From IMG/VR virus record IMGVR_UViG_3300047379_001338, positions 1 to 27,728 of that record: a stretch of 27,728 nucleotides of DNA; one strand, 5' to 3'. The notes under the pieces are model-generated. The model did no database searches, was not told where the DNA came from, and saw only the letters and a list, made by a program, of their open reading frames with translations. Positions 1-6,901 of the stretch are shown piece after piece (the stretch's first letter is position 1; each line of letters begins with the position of its first letter). The position numbers and the translations under genes are program-made. The stretch is from a virus.

Positions 1-126
1 CCAGAGCCCAAGCCAGAGCCCAAGCCAGAGCCCAAGCCAGAGCCCAAGCCAGAGCCCAAGCCAGAGCCCAAGCCAGAGCCCAAGCCAGAGCCCAAGCCAG
101 AGCCCAAGCCAGAGCCCAAGCCAGAG
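1..126 (+). repeat. 12-bp tandem repeat, about 10.5 perfect copies
   Basis: The unit CCAGAGCCCAAG is repeated without a mismatch from base 1 to 126 and probably continues upstream. It lies in frame and encodes Pro-Glu-Pro-Lys. Perfect identity, even at third codon positions, points to recent expansion by slippage or unequal recombination. The unit is a multiple of 3, so copy-number change alters protein length without a frameshift. Confidence 0.97.
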
Positions 127-282
127 CTTAAACCAAAGAAAAAAAATAAATTTATTATACCGATTGTAATTGTTGTATTAATTACTGCTGTAACGGTAGC
201 TTTTTTTATGAATGATGATGAAGAAATTCCTGAAGTCGATTGGGATCAAAAATTTTTAAATGAAATAATTACTAATGAATAA
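1..282 (+). CDS. Membrane-anchored PEPK-repeat protein (3' end only)
   Basis: This is the 3' end of a gene that begins before the window; the frame starting at base 1 is open to a TAA at 280-282. The first 42 codons encode Pro-Glu-Pro-Lys over and over. A basic stretch (KPKKKNKF) follows, then one predicted membrane helix of about 20 residues (FIIPIVIVVLITAVTVAFF) and an acidic tail of about 23 residues ending ITNE. By the positive-inside rule the repeats would be cytoplasmic and the acidic tail outside, but topology is inference. Alternating Pro/charged repeats form stiff extended rods, as in the TonB linker, although nothing else here resembles TonB. The stop overlaps the next start by 8 nt, so the two genes are probably translated together. 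Function unknown. Confidence 0.8.
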   Translation, partial: PEPKPEPKPEPKPEPKPEPKPEPKPEPKPEPKPEPKPEPKPELKPKKKNKFIIPIVIVVLITAVTVAFFMNDDEEIPEVDWDQKFLNEIITNE

Positions 283-1174
283 AATTGCAAATGTAAACGT
301 GCCGAGAAATGATCTATCTGTAGCTCTATCTAATGATAAAGCTTACACAATCACTGCAACACCCACTATACCCGCAAGGTTTGACGGGTGGGCATATTCC
401 ATTGATGGATCTTTATATAAAACCTTAACATCGTCTGACGCATATGATATTCTTTTTTCTTCCGAAGGAACTAAGACTTTGTACTTCAGAGCCTTAAATA
501 TTGTGAACGGAGAAGAAATCTTAGATTCTGAAGTCATCACTGGATCTCAAAATGTCGAATTGCCTGCTGTAAAAAGTATTCAAAGTTCAAGTTATAGCGG
601 GTGGAACTATAGCTCAACCTATACAACTCCAGGCGGCGATGCTGGAGGTTCAAACAATAAAAGTTTTGGGAATTTCAGCAGGCATGGACATGGCTATTAT
701 CATCCTTCGTCAACAAATAAACAAAAGATGTTTGACGGAAATCCAAACACGTACGCAGGAGACTATTTCATACAAAATTGGGCTACATCCGTATGGGAAA
801 AAATAGCAATAGACAGCAACGTAGACTCTGGCACGATCAGCGTGAAGTTTTCTACTTTCGATACCAGTCAGTATTCGAGTGATCGTAGTTCACCAGGTCA
901 TTTCTTGTGTTCGAGAAGATCCGATCAAGCTTTTAATGGAACTTCAATTTTGCATTATAATACAAAATGGTATAATCCAAATGTTCGTACATATACTCTT
1001 CATGCATCAAGATGGATGAAGTGGGACGGCGGAGTAGTAGAGAAAACGTTTAATTACAACATAAACTTTACAGGAGGAATTGAAGAAATTCTTCTTGGAA
1101 TTTTTAATATGTCAGGTAACTCCGGTACCGAAAGGTGGGGTATGAGAATTCACGAAGTATCCGTATCTTCTTGA
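275..1174 (+). CDS. Putative phage structural/adhesin-like protein
   Basis: A 299-residue protein rich in Ser, Thr, Asn, Tyr and Gly, with no signal peptide or membrane helix; this composition is typical of phage tail or decoration proteins. Residues about 20-95 look like a beta-sandwich (GWAYSIDGSLYKTL, then KTLYFRALN), similar in pattern to Ig-like or chitobiase-C-terminal modules. Residues about 145-165 (QKMFDGNPNTYAG) resemble the calcium-loop signature of discoidin/F5-8-type carbohydrate-binding domains. The C-terminal third is beta-rich with several Trp. The start is the ATG that overlaps the upstream stop (ATGAATAA). No Shine-Dalgarno is visible. I do not recognise the family; the structural role is inferred from composition and setting. 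Confidence 0.7.
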   Translation: MNKIANVNVPRNDLSVALSNDKAYTITATPTIPARFDGWAYSIDGSLYKTLTSSDAYDILFSSEGTKTLYFRALNIVNGEEILDSEVITGSQNVELPAVKSIQSSSYSGWNYSSTYTTPGGDAGGSNNKSFGNFSRHGHGYYHPSSTNKQKMFDGNPNTYAGDYFIQNWATSVWEKIAIDSNVDSGTISVKFSTFDTSQYSSDRSSPGHFLCSRRSDQAFNGTSILHYNTKWYNPNVRTYTLHASRWMKWDGGVVEKTFNYNINFTGGIEEILLGIFNMSGNSGTERWGMRIHEVSVSS

Positions 1175-1199
1175 TATAATTTTTAATCTAAATTAAAAT
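1171..1199 (+). promoter_or_regulatory. Possible upstream promoter of nrdB
   Basis: TTGATA (1171-1176), a 17-nt spacer and TAAAAT (1194-1199) match sigma70 -35/-10 boxes at 5/6 each. The -35 box contains the TGA stop of the upstream gene. Transcription would start near 1206, giving a leader of about 30 nt. Base composition here is so AT-rich that a chance match is possible. Confidence 0.4.
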
Positions 1200-1227
1200 T
1201 GACATCGTTATATTAATTTGGTATTAT
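1199..1227 (+). promoter_or_regulatory. Sigma70-like promoter of nrdB
   Basis: A perfect TTGACA (1199-1204), a 17-nt spacer and TATTAT (1222-1227). TATTAT recurs every 3 nt up to 1236, so the exact -10 box is ambiguous. With the 17-nt spacer, transcription would begin about 3 nt before the ATG at 1237, giving an almost leaderless mRNA. No Shine-Dalgarno sequence could fit. Confidence 0.7.
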
Positions 1228-1236
1228 TATTATTAT

Positions 1237-2250
1237 ATGGAAACTAAAACAGGAGAATTATTAACCGAGAACATTGCTGGAGTAAATAGAATTTTACCTC
1301 ACAAGCATAAATATGCGTGGGACTTATTTTTAAAAAGTTGTGCGAATAACTGGATGCCTACTGAAATCAGTATGCAAAACGATATTAAACAATGGAAAAA
1401 CGATGAAATCACAGAAGATGAAAAATTACTCGTTAAACGCTGCCTTGGATTCTTTGCGGGATCTGAGTCTTTGGTTGGCAATAACCTTCTTCTTTCGGCT
1501 TTTAGATTTATTACTGACGCTGAGTGTCGTCAGTACATTCTTCGCCAAGCTTTTGAAGAAAGTCTTCACAATCTTACGGTAGTATATGTGTGCGATAGTC
1601 TTGATCTAAATATAGAAGAAGTTTTTGCTGCATACGAAACGATTCCAAGTATTAAGGCTAAAGACGATTTCTTAATGGAAATCACTAACGATATTAGCCG
1701 CCAAGACTTTAATGCTCATACCACAGAAGGAAAACAAGAAATTTTAAGAAACTTTTTAACTTATTGGATTGTGTGTGAAGGCACTTTTTTCTTCAGCGGC
1801 TTTGCAATGCTCTTGGCTTTAGGAAGGCAGAATAAACTACAAGGAATTTCTGATCAAATCAAGTATACTTTGAGAGATGAAAGCTCACATATTGCTTTCG
1901 GAACTTACTTAATTAATACATTAATAGATCAAAATCCAGAAATTTGGACTCAGGAAATTCAAGATGAATTTGTGGATCATATGAAAAAAGCTGTTGAGCT
2001 TGAAATAGCTTATGCCCACGATGTGCTGCCGACAGGAATACTGGGTTTAAACGCTGATATGTTTGTTGATTATATGCATTACATTGGTAATCGCAGATTA
2101 GAAGGTATAGGTCTTAATTACCGTTTTCCTAGCGACAAAAACCCTTTCCCTTGGCTTAGTGAGGTGGTTGATGTACAAGCTATGGGCAATTTCTTTGAGA
2201 GAAGAGTTAGGGAATATCAACAAAGCGGATCTCTAGAAGACGATTTTTAG
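1237..2250 (+). CDS. nrdB: Ribonucleotide reductase small subunit, class Ic-like (R2)
   Basis: The beta subunit of class I ribonucleotide reductase, which supplies the radical that NrdA uses to make deoxyribonucleotides, a common way for phages to feed DNA synthesis. At 337 residues it is full length. The predicted metal ligands are E77, E108, H111, E181, E215 and H218, in GSESLV, EESLH, CEGTFFF and RDESSH. The spacing (31, 3, 70, 34, 3) equals that of Chlamydia trachomatis R2. The first ligand is Glu instead of Asp, and the residue four after H111, where ordinary R2 carries the radical Tyr, is V115. Both are hallmarks of class Ic enzymes, which use a Mn/Fe centre instead of a tyrosyl radical. 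The tail ends EDDF, as expected for docking to the large subunit. No nrdA is in the window. It starts at the first ATG after the promoter. Confidence 0.95.
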   Translation: METKTGELLTENIAGVNRILPHKHKYAWDLFLKSCANNWMPTEISMQNDIKQWKNDEITEDEKLLVKRCLGFFAGSESLVGNNLLLSAFRFITDAECRQYILRQAFEESLHNLTVVYVCDSLDLNIEEVFAAYETIPSIKAKDDFLMEITNDISRQDFNAHTTEGKQEILRNFLTYWIVCEGTFFFSGFAMLLALGRQNKLQGISDQIKYTLRDESSHIAFGTYLINTLIDQNPEIWTQEIQDEFVDHMKKAVELEIAYAHDVLPTGILGLNADMFVDYMHYIGNRRLEGIGLNYRFPSDKNPFPWLSEVVDVQAMGNFFERRVREYQQSGSLEDDF

Positions 2251-2277
2251 TTTCGAACAACTCCAAAAGAAATGTTC

Positions 2278-2302
2278 AAGCCCCCGAATGGGGGCTTTTT
2301 TT
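2278..2302 (+). terminator. Intrinsic terminator after nrdB
   Basis: An 8-bp GC-rich stem, AAGCCCCC (2278-2285) with GGGGGCTT (2290-2297) around a GAAT loop, runs into a T tract to 2302. It lies 28 nt after the nrdB stop and touches the stop of the convergent gene at 2301. There is no T tract on the other strand, so it mainly serves the + strand. Confidence 0.9.
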
Positions 2303-3584
2303 ATGCTAAGATATCTAGTAAAGGCTCTCCTTTGTGCGCTATTGTAAACGGTCTTCCTGATGGGGAATATTGGTAATCATTTAGAGGTAAACCTAAAGTA
2401 TGAGCGATAGTTGCATTCAAGTCTTCTGGTTTAATTGGTTTACCTTCTGTAGGAGATCTTCCTGTTTTGTCAGTTTCACCGTAAGTTGTGCCGCCTTTGA
2501 TTCCGCCTCCTGCAAGAAATGCAGTAAAGCAATAAGGCCAATGATCTCTTCCATCTCTACCATTAATATTCGGGGTTCTTCCAAATTCAGAGGTTAACAC
2601 CACTAAGGTCTCTGAAAGAAGGCCTCTTCTATTCAAATCAAAAAGTAATCCGCTTAAAGCCTGATCTATGTCTGCGCAATTCGCTGCTACCCTATCAAAG
2701 TTATTATCATGTGTATCCCATCCTCCTCGCGTTACTTCGACATATCTTACGCCGTTTTCAACTAACCTTCTTGCTAATAAACAACCTTTTCCGAAATTAG
2801 TTTGACCGTAAAGTTCGCCTGTCGCTTGCGACTCTTTAGTAATATCAAAAGCGTTTAAATCATCACTATTCATCAATTTAACTGCATCTTTATATAAGTC
2901 TGAATAAGCTCTAACTTGTTTTTGAGGGAATTGAGTAGAAAAATTTTCATTTAATGCCTCTGCGATAGATATTCTGCTTTGAAAATGCTCATGATCTAGA
3001 TATGATGCCATTTTACTATTAGATAATCCTGCGGATGGATTATTGATTGGTAGGGCGCCATATTTAGATTCTAAAAATCCTGCTCCACCTCCTCCTCCTC
3101 CAATTTTAATATTGGATGGAATGGTTCTATTTATTGGACCTCCAAGTTTAGAAACCCAACTGCCAAATGTTGGGTGTACAATAGTCCCTCTTTTGAGGTA
3201 ACTGGTATGCATAAGATAACTCGCTTGTTCGTGAGCTCCCTGACTAGTATTCATGGTTTTAATAATTGCGCCATGATGCATAAACTGTGCGGTTTTCGGT
3301 AAATTTTCTGATAAAATCACTCCGTCTGCACTAGTTGGAATAGATTTTGTCGGTCCCTGAATATCTGGCGCATCAGGCTTTGGACCAAAAGTATCAAGAT
3401 GAGACATAGCTCCTGACATATTTAAATATATAACGTGTCTAGCTGTTGGTATTCTAGATGCAGGCTCAAGAGCGCTAACATTGTTATGTATATAAGCTCC
3501 GGCCATAGGCATTAAGCCTACTCCGAAGCACGCTTTTGCGGCATACGCAATAAATTCTCTTCTTCCTAATTCATCTACTTTCAT
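2301..3584 (-). CDS. DUF1501 family exported protein (Tat signal)
   Basis: A 427-residue protein of the DUF1501 family, an alkaline-phosphatase/sulfatase-fold-like group abundant in Planctomycetes, Verrucomicrobia and Lentisphaerae, with no proven reaction. It begins with a twin-arginine signal: RREFI at residues 8-12, then a hydrophobic stretch to about residue 30, implying folded export. Family-typical segments include YLNMSGAMSHLDTFGPKPD, GGWDTHDNNF, TSEFGRTPNINGRDGRDHWP and a Gly-rich loop (IGGGGGGAGF). The length is complete and no frame is broken. It lies 21 nt after the PSCyt2/PSD1-type gene with no promoter or Shine-Dalgarno between them, so they are probably cotranscribed. The same pairing is common in PVC chromosomes. 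Finding it in a phage is unusual. Confidence 0.92.
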   Translation of the reverse strand: MKVDELGRREFIAYAAKACFGVGLMPMAGAYIHNNVSALEPASRIPTARHVIYLNMSGAMSHLDTFGPKPDAPDIQGPTKSIPTSADGVILSENLPKTAQFMHHGAIIKTMNTSQGAHEQASYLMHTSYLKRGTIVHPTFGSWVSKLGGPINRTIPSNIKIGGGGGGAGFLESKYGALPINNPSAGLSNSKMASYLDHEHFQSRISIAEALNENFSTQFPQKQVRAYSDLYKDAVKLMNSDDLNAFDITKESQATGELYGQTNFGKGCLLARRLVENGVRYVEVTRGGWDTHDNNFDRVAANCADIDQALSGLLFDLNRRGLLSETLVVLTSEFGRTPNINGRDGRDHWPYCFTAFLAGGGIKGGTTYGETDKTGRSPTEGKPIKPEDLNATIAHTLGLPLNDYQYSPSGRPFTIAHKGEPLLDILA

Positions 3585-3605
3585 AATTTTATTTGGTTTT
3601 AGTTT

Positions 3606-5876
3606 TTATTTTATAAATATAAATTCGTGTGTGTTTATTAAAGTCCAGATTATTTCTTTATATACCTCTTTCTTGTCTTTTAATGACGATTTAAATAATG
3701 ATATTTCTTTTGAGGATGGATTTCTATTTAAAATATATCTAAATCCAACTTTAATTTTATCATCTAGAGATTTTTGAGATTGCACTGCTTTAATAATTTC
3801 AAAGTTTTTATTTTTTAATAACCTTGTTTCTACAAAACCGTTAAGCAAATTGAGCACCTGGGTTGCAGAGGCGCTTTTGTTTGAGTTTTCGATCTGTTCC
3901 CTATCTGAACCACCAAACTCACGAATAAGGTGTCCTACGGGAGCAGGAGAGGATAATTCAGAAGCTCTTACGGAATTACGATCTTTTACAAAGTTTTGTT
4001 TGTAATCGTCTTTCTTCGTTTGTTGCTGGGATTTAAATTTATCAACACAAGATTCGCAGCAAAATGCAACCGTCTCTCCGTTTTCATTAAGAGCTAATAA
4101 AGTTGGATCAATAGCTCTGCCTGGTTTAATTGGGCAATCTGTATTTATTGGTTCTGTGAATTTTGGTTTATTTGCTGTTTTTGGCCTTTCGGTTTTATTT
4201 ATTTTGGCCATAAGATCTTGAAATAATTCTTCACCAGTCATTGCCGAAAAGTTTTGGAAGTCTTCGTAGCCCTTTATGTTTTGCTGAAGTTTTCTAGAAT
4301 CTATATCGTTAAACGTTAAATTTACTAATGAATCCCAGACTTGTTCGCCACTCATTCTTTCAAGCATTGGCCCTTGATAAAAATATGGAATCGCGTTGTG
4401 AGATTGTTTTTCGGTATTTGGTCCTGCGATAATCCATTTTACATCTACAGGCATAGATTGATCTTTATTATCTTTTGGGATGACATCTCTTATTACAGAT
4501 TGACGCTGAAAAGTTTTTGTGTTGTATAAAACCCTCAGAAACTCTTTTAAATCGTAATCTAAAGCTACCATAACTTTTTCCAAATGTAGCTGAAGTTTTG
4601 GATCTGTAGCTAATGTATCATCAAACATGTTATCAATTGGCTCAATTAAAGCTAGTCCAAAAACTTCTTTCCATAACCTATTTACAATAACAGCTGTAAA
4701 TCTAGGATTTGAATCTGTTGCAAGCCAATTTGCATAAATTTCTCTAGAACCCGCTTGAGGAGCTTTTGTTTTAATATCAATTTCTTTTCCGAAAATTGTT
4801 TTTCCAGATAACATTTCGCTCGGCTTTGCATTATCATATTGATAGTCATTTGGTAAATTAATTTTTCCTGAACCTAAACTATCTAATCCTGTCTGTAAAA
4901 TATCTTGAATAGATCTAGAATCGTTTCTTAACTGTCTTGATTTTTGAGTTTCTCCTGCTTGCTCTAGCCTTCTTTGTTCTGTATTAACCAATCTATTAAA
5001 TTGACCTAAATTATCAACACCTCTTCTTCTGAGGTTTGTTGAACCGCTTGTAAAAGCAGCCATTTCGTAGAATTGTTTTTGTGTCCAGCGATCAAATGGG
5101 TGATCATGGCACTGGGCGCATTCGAGGCTAGTCCCAAGAAAGATGCGAACTGTATTGGCCATATTGTCGAGAGGCATGTTTACATCTCGCGCAAAATAAC
5201 TAACTCCTTCATTTCCTCTTTCCCATAGTGGACCTGATGATGAAAGCATTTCTCTAACCCAAACATCATATGGTCTATTATTTGATATAAATTCTTTTAC
5301 ATAATTTTTATATGGTATACCTGATACTCTATTATTTAATCTATCTTTCATTCTTAGTATATCTGCCCAGAAGTTGAACCAATGACTTACATATCCTTCA
5401 CTGCCTAATAATTGATCTACTAATTTTGACCTTTTATTTTTGTCTTTACTATTTAAAAAAGCATCTACTTCTGTTAAGGATGGAGTTCTGCCAATAATTT
5501 TTAAATATGATCTGCGTAAAAATGTAGCATCATTAACTTCTTTGTTTGGTCTAAGATTATATGATCTTAATTTTGTTTCGATTAAACTATCAATATACTT
5601 AGCGTGAGTATTTAAATCATTATCTGATAGTGGTTTTTTAAATTTAGGCAAAGCTTCGTGGCTTGGCGGAAAGTTGTTTTTGATATAAGCTTGATTATCT
5701 TCTGTAAGAGAATCTATTGCTATTCTAAATAACTGCAAATCACTTGCTCTTTTTATTAGCGCATGAGTAGCATTTGCTTCAAGAATATCTCCTTTTAAAT
5801 CTTTTCCGTTATTAAAGTATAATGTATCTGCGAAGCAATAAATTGATGATATTAATAATAAAAGTAGTTTTCTCAT
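3606..5876 (-). CDS. PSCyt2 (DUF1549)-PSD1 (DUF1553) exported protein
   Basis: A 756-residue multidomain protein of planctomycete/verrucomicrobial type. In order: a Sec signal peptide (residues 1-16, MRKLLLLLISSIYCFA); a short beta domain like SHD1 (about 17-70, LYFNNGKDLKGDILEANA); a DUF1549 domain (about 88-285) with the c-type haem motif CAQCH at 253-257; a DUF1553 domain (from about 375, SREIYANWLATDSNPRFTA, with NRLWKEVFG, to the end). Inside the DUF1553 part, residues 580-613 form a YHS/TRASH-like metal site: C581-P-I, then FCCESC with C606, C607 and C610. The biochemical role of these families is not established; export and haem attachment are inferred. It is the first gene of a two-gene unit with the DUF1501 gene. 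The start is the ATG 5 nt after a TATAAT box. Confidence 0.9.
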   Translation of the reverse strand: MRKLLLLLISSIYCFADTLYFNNGKDLKGDILEANATHALIKRASDLQLFRIAIDSLTEDNQAYIKNNFPPSHEALPKFKKPLSDNDLNTHAKYIDSLIETKLRSYNLRPNKEVNDATFLRRSYLKIIGRTPSLTEVDAFLNSKDKNKRSKLVDQLLGSEGYVSHWFNFWADILRMKDRLNNRVSGIPYKNYVKEFISNNRPYDVWVREMLSSSGPLWERGNEGVSYFARDVNMPLDNMANTVRIFLGTSLECAQCHDHPFDRWTQKQFYEMAAFTSGSTNLRRRGVDNLGQFNRLVNTEQRRLEQAGETQKSRQLRNDSRSIQDILQTGLDSLGSGKINLPNDYQYDNAKPSEMLSGKTIFGKEIDIKTKAPQAGSREIYANWLATDSNPRFTAVIVNRLWKEVFGLALIEPIDNMFDDTLATDPKLQLHLEKVMVALDYDLKEFLRVLYNTKTFQRQSVIRDVIPKDNKDQSMPVDVKWIIAGPNTEKQSHNAIPYFYQGPMLERMSGEQVWDSLVNLTFNDIDSRKLQQNIKGYEDFQNFSAMTGEELFQDLMAKINKTERPKTANKPKFTEPINTDCPIKPGRAIDPTLLALNENGETVAFCCESCVDKFKSQQQTKKDDYKQNFVKDRNSVRASELSSPAPVGHLIREFGGSDREQIENSNKSASATQVLNLLNGFVETRLLKNKNFEIIKAVQSQKSLDDKIKVGFRYILNRNPSSKEISLFKSSLKDKKEVYKEIIWTLINTHEFIFIK

Positions 5877-5881
5877 AATAG

Positions 5882-5887
5882 ATTATA
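5882..5887 (-). promoter_or_regulatory. -10 box of the DUF1549-DUF1501 unit
   Basis: On the minus strand a perfect TATAAT (5887 to 5882) stands 5 nt before the ATG at 5876, which would make the message leaderless. There is no good -35 box at 17 nt; TTGTGT lies 19 nt upstream, directly against the terminator of the preceding operon. Confidence 0.55.
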
Positions 5888-5910
5888 TTGTTTAATATAT
5901 ATTATTACAC

Positions 5911-5937
5911 AAAAAAGCCACCCATTTCTGGGTGGCT
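5911..5937 (-). terminator. Intrinsic terminator after the barrel/small-membrane genes
   Basis: A perfect 9-bp stem, AGCCACCCA (5916-5924) with TGGGTGGCT (5929-5937) around a 4-nt loop, is followed on the minus strand by six T. It lies 23 nt beyond the stop at 5961. It isolates the Hsp20/barrel/small-membrane genes from the DUF1549 gene, which starts 35 nt further on. Confidence 0.92.
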
Positions 5938-5960
5938 GATATAAACATCGACCGATTACT

Positions 5961-6203
5961 CTAACCGCCTTGTCCTTCTTTTTGCTTGAAAAGCGCAACG
6001 ATAAGTAAAAGAGTGATAATTCCCGCTAAGGAAGCTCCTTCTCCTACGAATCCTGTGACAACATCCTGAAGGTTGCCGATAACATTAATGGGTGCTCCTG
6101 CGCCAAATACGACTTGGGCGACAACGAGCAATCCGATAATAGAGAGCAGGACACTTGTAACTCCTCCTGCATAATTTTTGATTGTATCTATTGTATTTTT
6201 CAT
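5961..6203 (-). CDS. Small two-helix membrane protein
   Basis: An 80-residue protein beginning MKNTIDTIKNYAGG. It has two hydrophobic helices, about residues 15-36 and 57-72, joined by a loop with GNLQDVVTG, and ends in a polar KQKEGQGG tail. An upstream in-frame start at 6251 would overlap the barrel gene; the chosen ATG follows that gene's stop by 7 nt and shares the TTTAATTATGAAAA start context of the barrel gene. Size and topology fit a holin, a pilin-like or virion membrane protein, or a small partner of the outer-membrane barrel. None can be chosen from sequence alone. No Shine-Dalgarno. It is last in its operon, right before the terminator. Confidence 0.8.
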   Translation of the reverse strand: MKNTIDTIKNYAGGVTSVLLSIIGLLVVAQVVFGAGAPINVIGNLQDVVTGFVGEGASLAGIITLLLIVALFKQKEGQGG

Positions 6204-6210
6204 AATTAAA

Positions 6211-6861
6211 TTAGAAAGAGAATGTAAGGCCAGCAGATAGCAAATCTTCACTATCGATCGAGTCAGAATCTACATAAGCGTAACCAATGGACGCCTCAAC
6301 TGAATCCGAAAGACTCTTGGATACTGAAGTCTCTAATGTATAGTAATCATTATCTTCAATACCATACCTATCTGAATTACCTAAAGATCCAGCTAGAGTA
6401 AGAGATGCAAAGTTAAGGTTAAAAGAATGAGATGCTCCACCTTCAAATACATAATTATTATCACTTGTATCTCTGAGAATTAAGAAGTATGGGGATAAAT
6501 GATAATCGAGCCCTACTCTGATTACTGCATCAAGCTGACTTGCGCCATCAATAATTTCTTCGTGTTGAAGCCCTACATATACATCAAGAAGTTCTCCGAG
6601 TTGCTTAGAGACTCCTCCAGAGAAAACATAAAGGCTCTGGCCATTAGAAAGCTCATCGACAGTTGATACTGAACCTTCTGCGCTAAAATTTCCGACTTCT
6701 GCGCTATAGGACACTGCAGCAGATAAGCTTTCATCTGCAAGAATAGATCCTTGGTTGAATGCGTCTGTCCCGTAACCTAAGGATACTGAGCCAGATCCAG
6801 CATGGATCGCGTTAATAAAAGAAGCCGTAATGGCACTGATTGTAATTAATAGTTTTTTCAT
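6211..6861 (-). CDS. Outer-membrane beta-barrel-like protein
   Basis: A 216-residue protein with a Sec signal peptide (MKKLLITISAITASFINAIHA, cleavage near residue 21), then alternating polar/hydrophobic strands separated by acidic loops. It ends SAGLTFSF; a C-terminal Phe preceded by alternating hydrophobic residues is the classic signal for insertion of barrels into the outer membrane. Repeated segments such as LYVFSGGVSKQLGELLDVYVGLQ and VEASIGYAYVDSDS suit 8-12 strands. I do not recognise a specific porin family. The start is set at the ATG at 6861: a longer frame would begin at 6882, inside the promoter. A phage-made barrel could change the host surface, for example to exclude other phages, as known for the porin of E. 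coli phage PA-2; here that is only inference. Confidence 0.8.
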   Translation of the reverse strand: MKKLLITISAITASFINAIHAGSGSVSLGYGTDAFNQGSILADESLSAAVSYSAEVGNFSAEGSVSTVDELSNGQSLYVFSGGVSKQLGELLDVYVGLQHEEIIDGASQLDAVIRVGLDYHLSPYFLILRDTSDNNYVFEGGASHSFNLNFASLTLAGSLGNSDRYGIEDNDYYTLETSVSKSLSDSVEASIGYAYVDSDSIDSEDLLSAGLTFSF

Positions 6862-6873
6862 AATTAAAGTAGG

Positions 6874-6901
6874 ATTATACATTATTTATAATTAATGTCA
6901 A
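6874..6901 (-). promoter_or_regulatory. Sigma70-like promoter of the barrel gene
   Basis: On the minus strand a perfect TTGACA (6901 to 6896), a 16-nt spacer and a perfect TATAAT (6879 to 6874), 12 nt before the ATG at 6861. This is the best promoter in the window. The -35 box contains the TGA stop of the Hsp20 gene. The leader would be about 5-6 nt, too short for a Shine-Dalgarno sequence. A strong promoter suits a highly made surface protein. Confidence 0.85.

Noticed and set aside
1-126. CRISPR-like short repeats
   Set aside because: The 12-bp units are back to back without spacers and lie in an open frame encoding PEPK.
6204-6251. Longer N-terminus for the small membrane protein
   Set aside because: It overlaps the end of the barrel gene by over 40 nt; the inner ATG has the same start context as its neighbour.
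6862-6882. Longer N-terminus (MYNPTLI) for the barrel protein
   Set aside because: That ATG overlaps the TATAAT box; the shorter form starts directly with a typical signal peptide.
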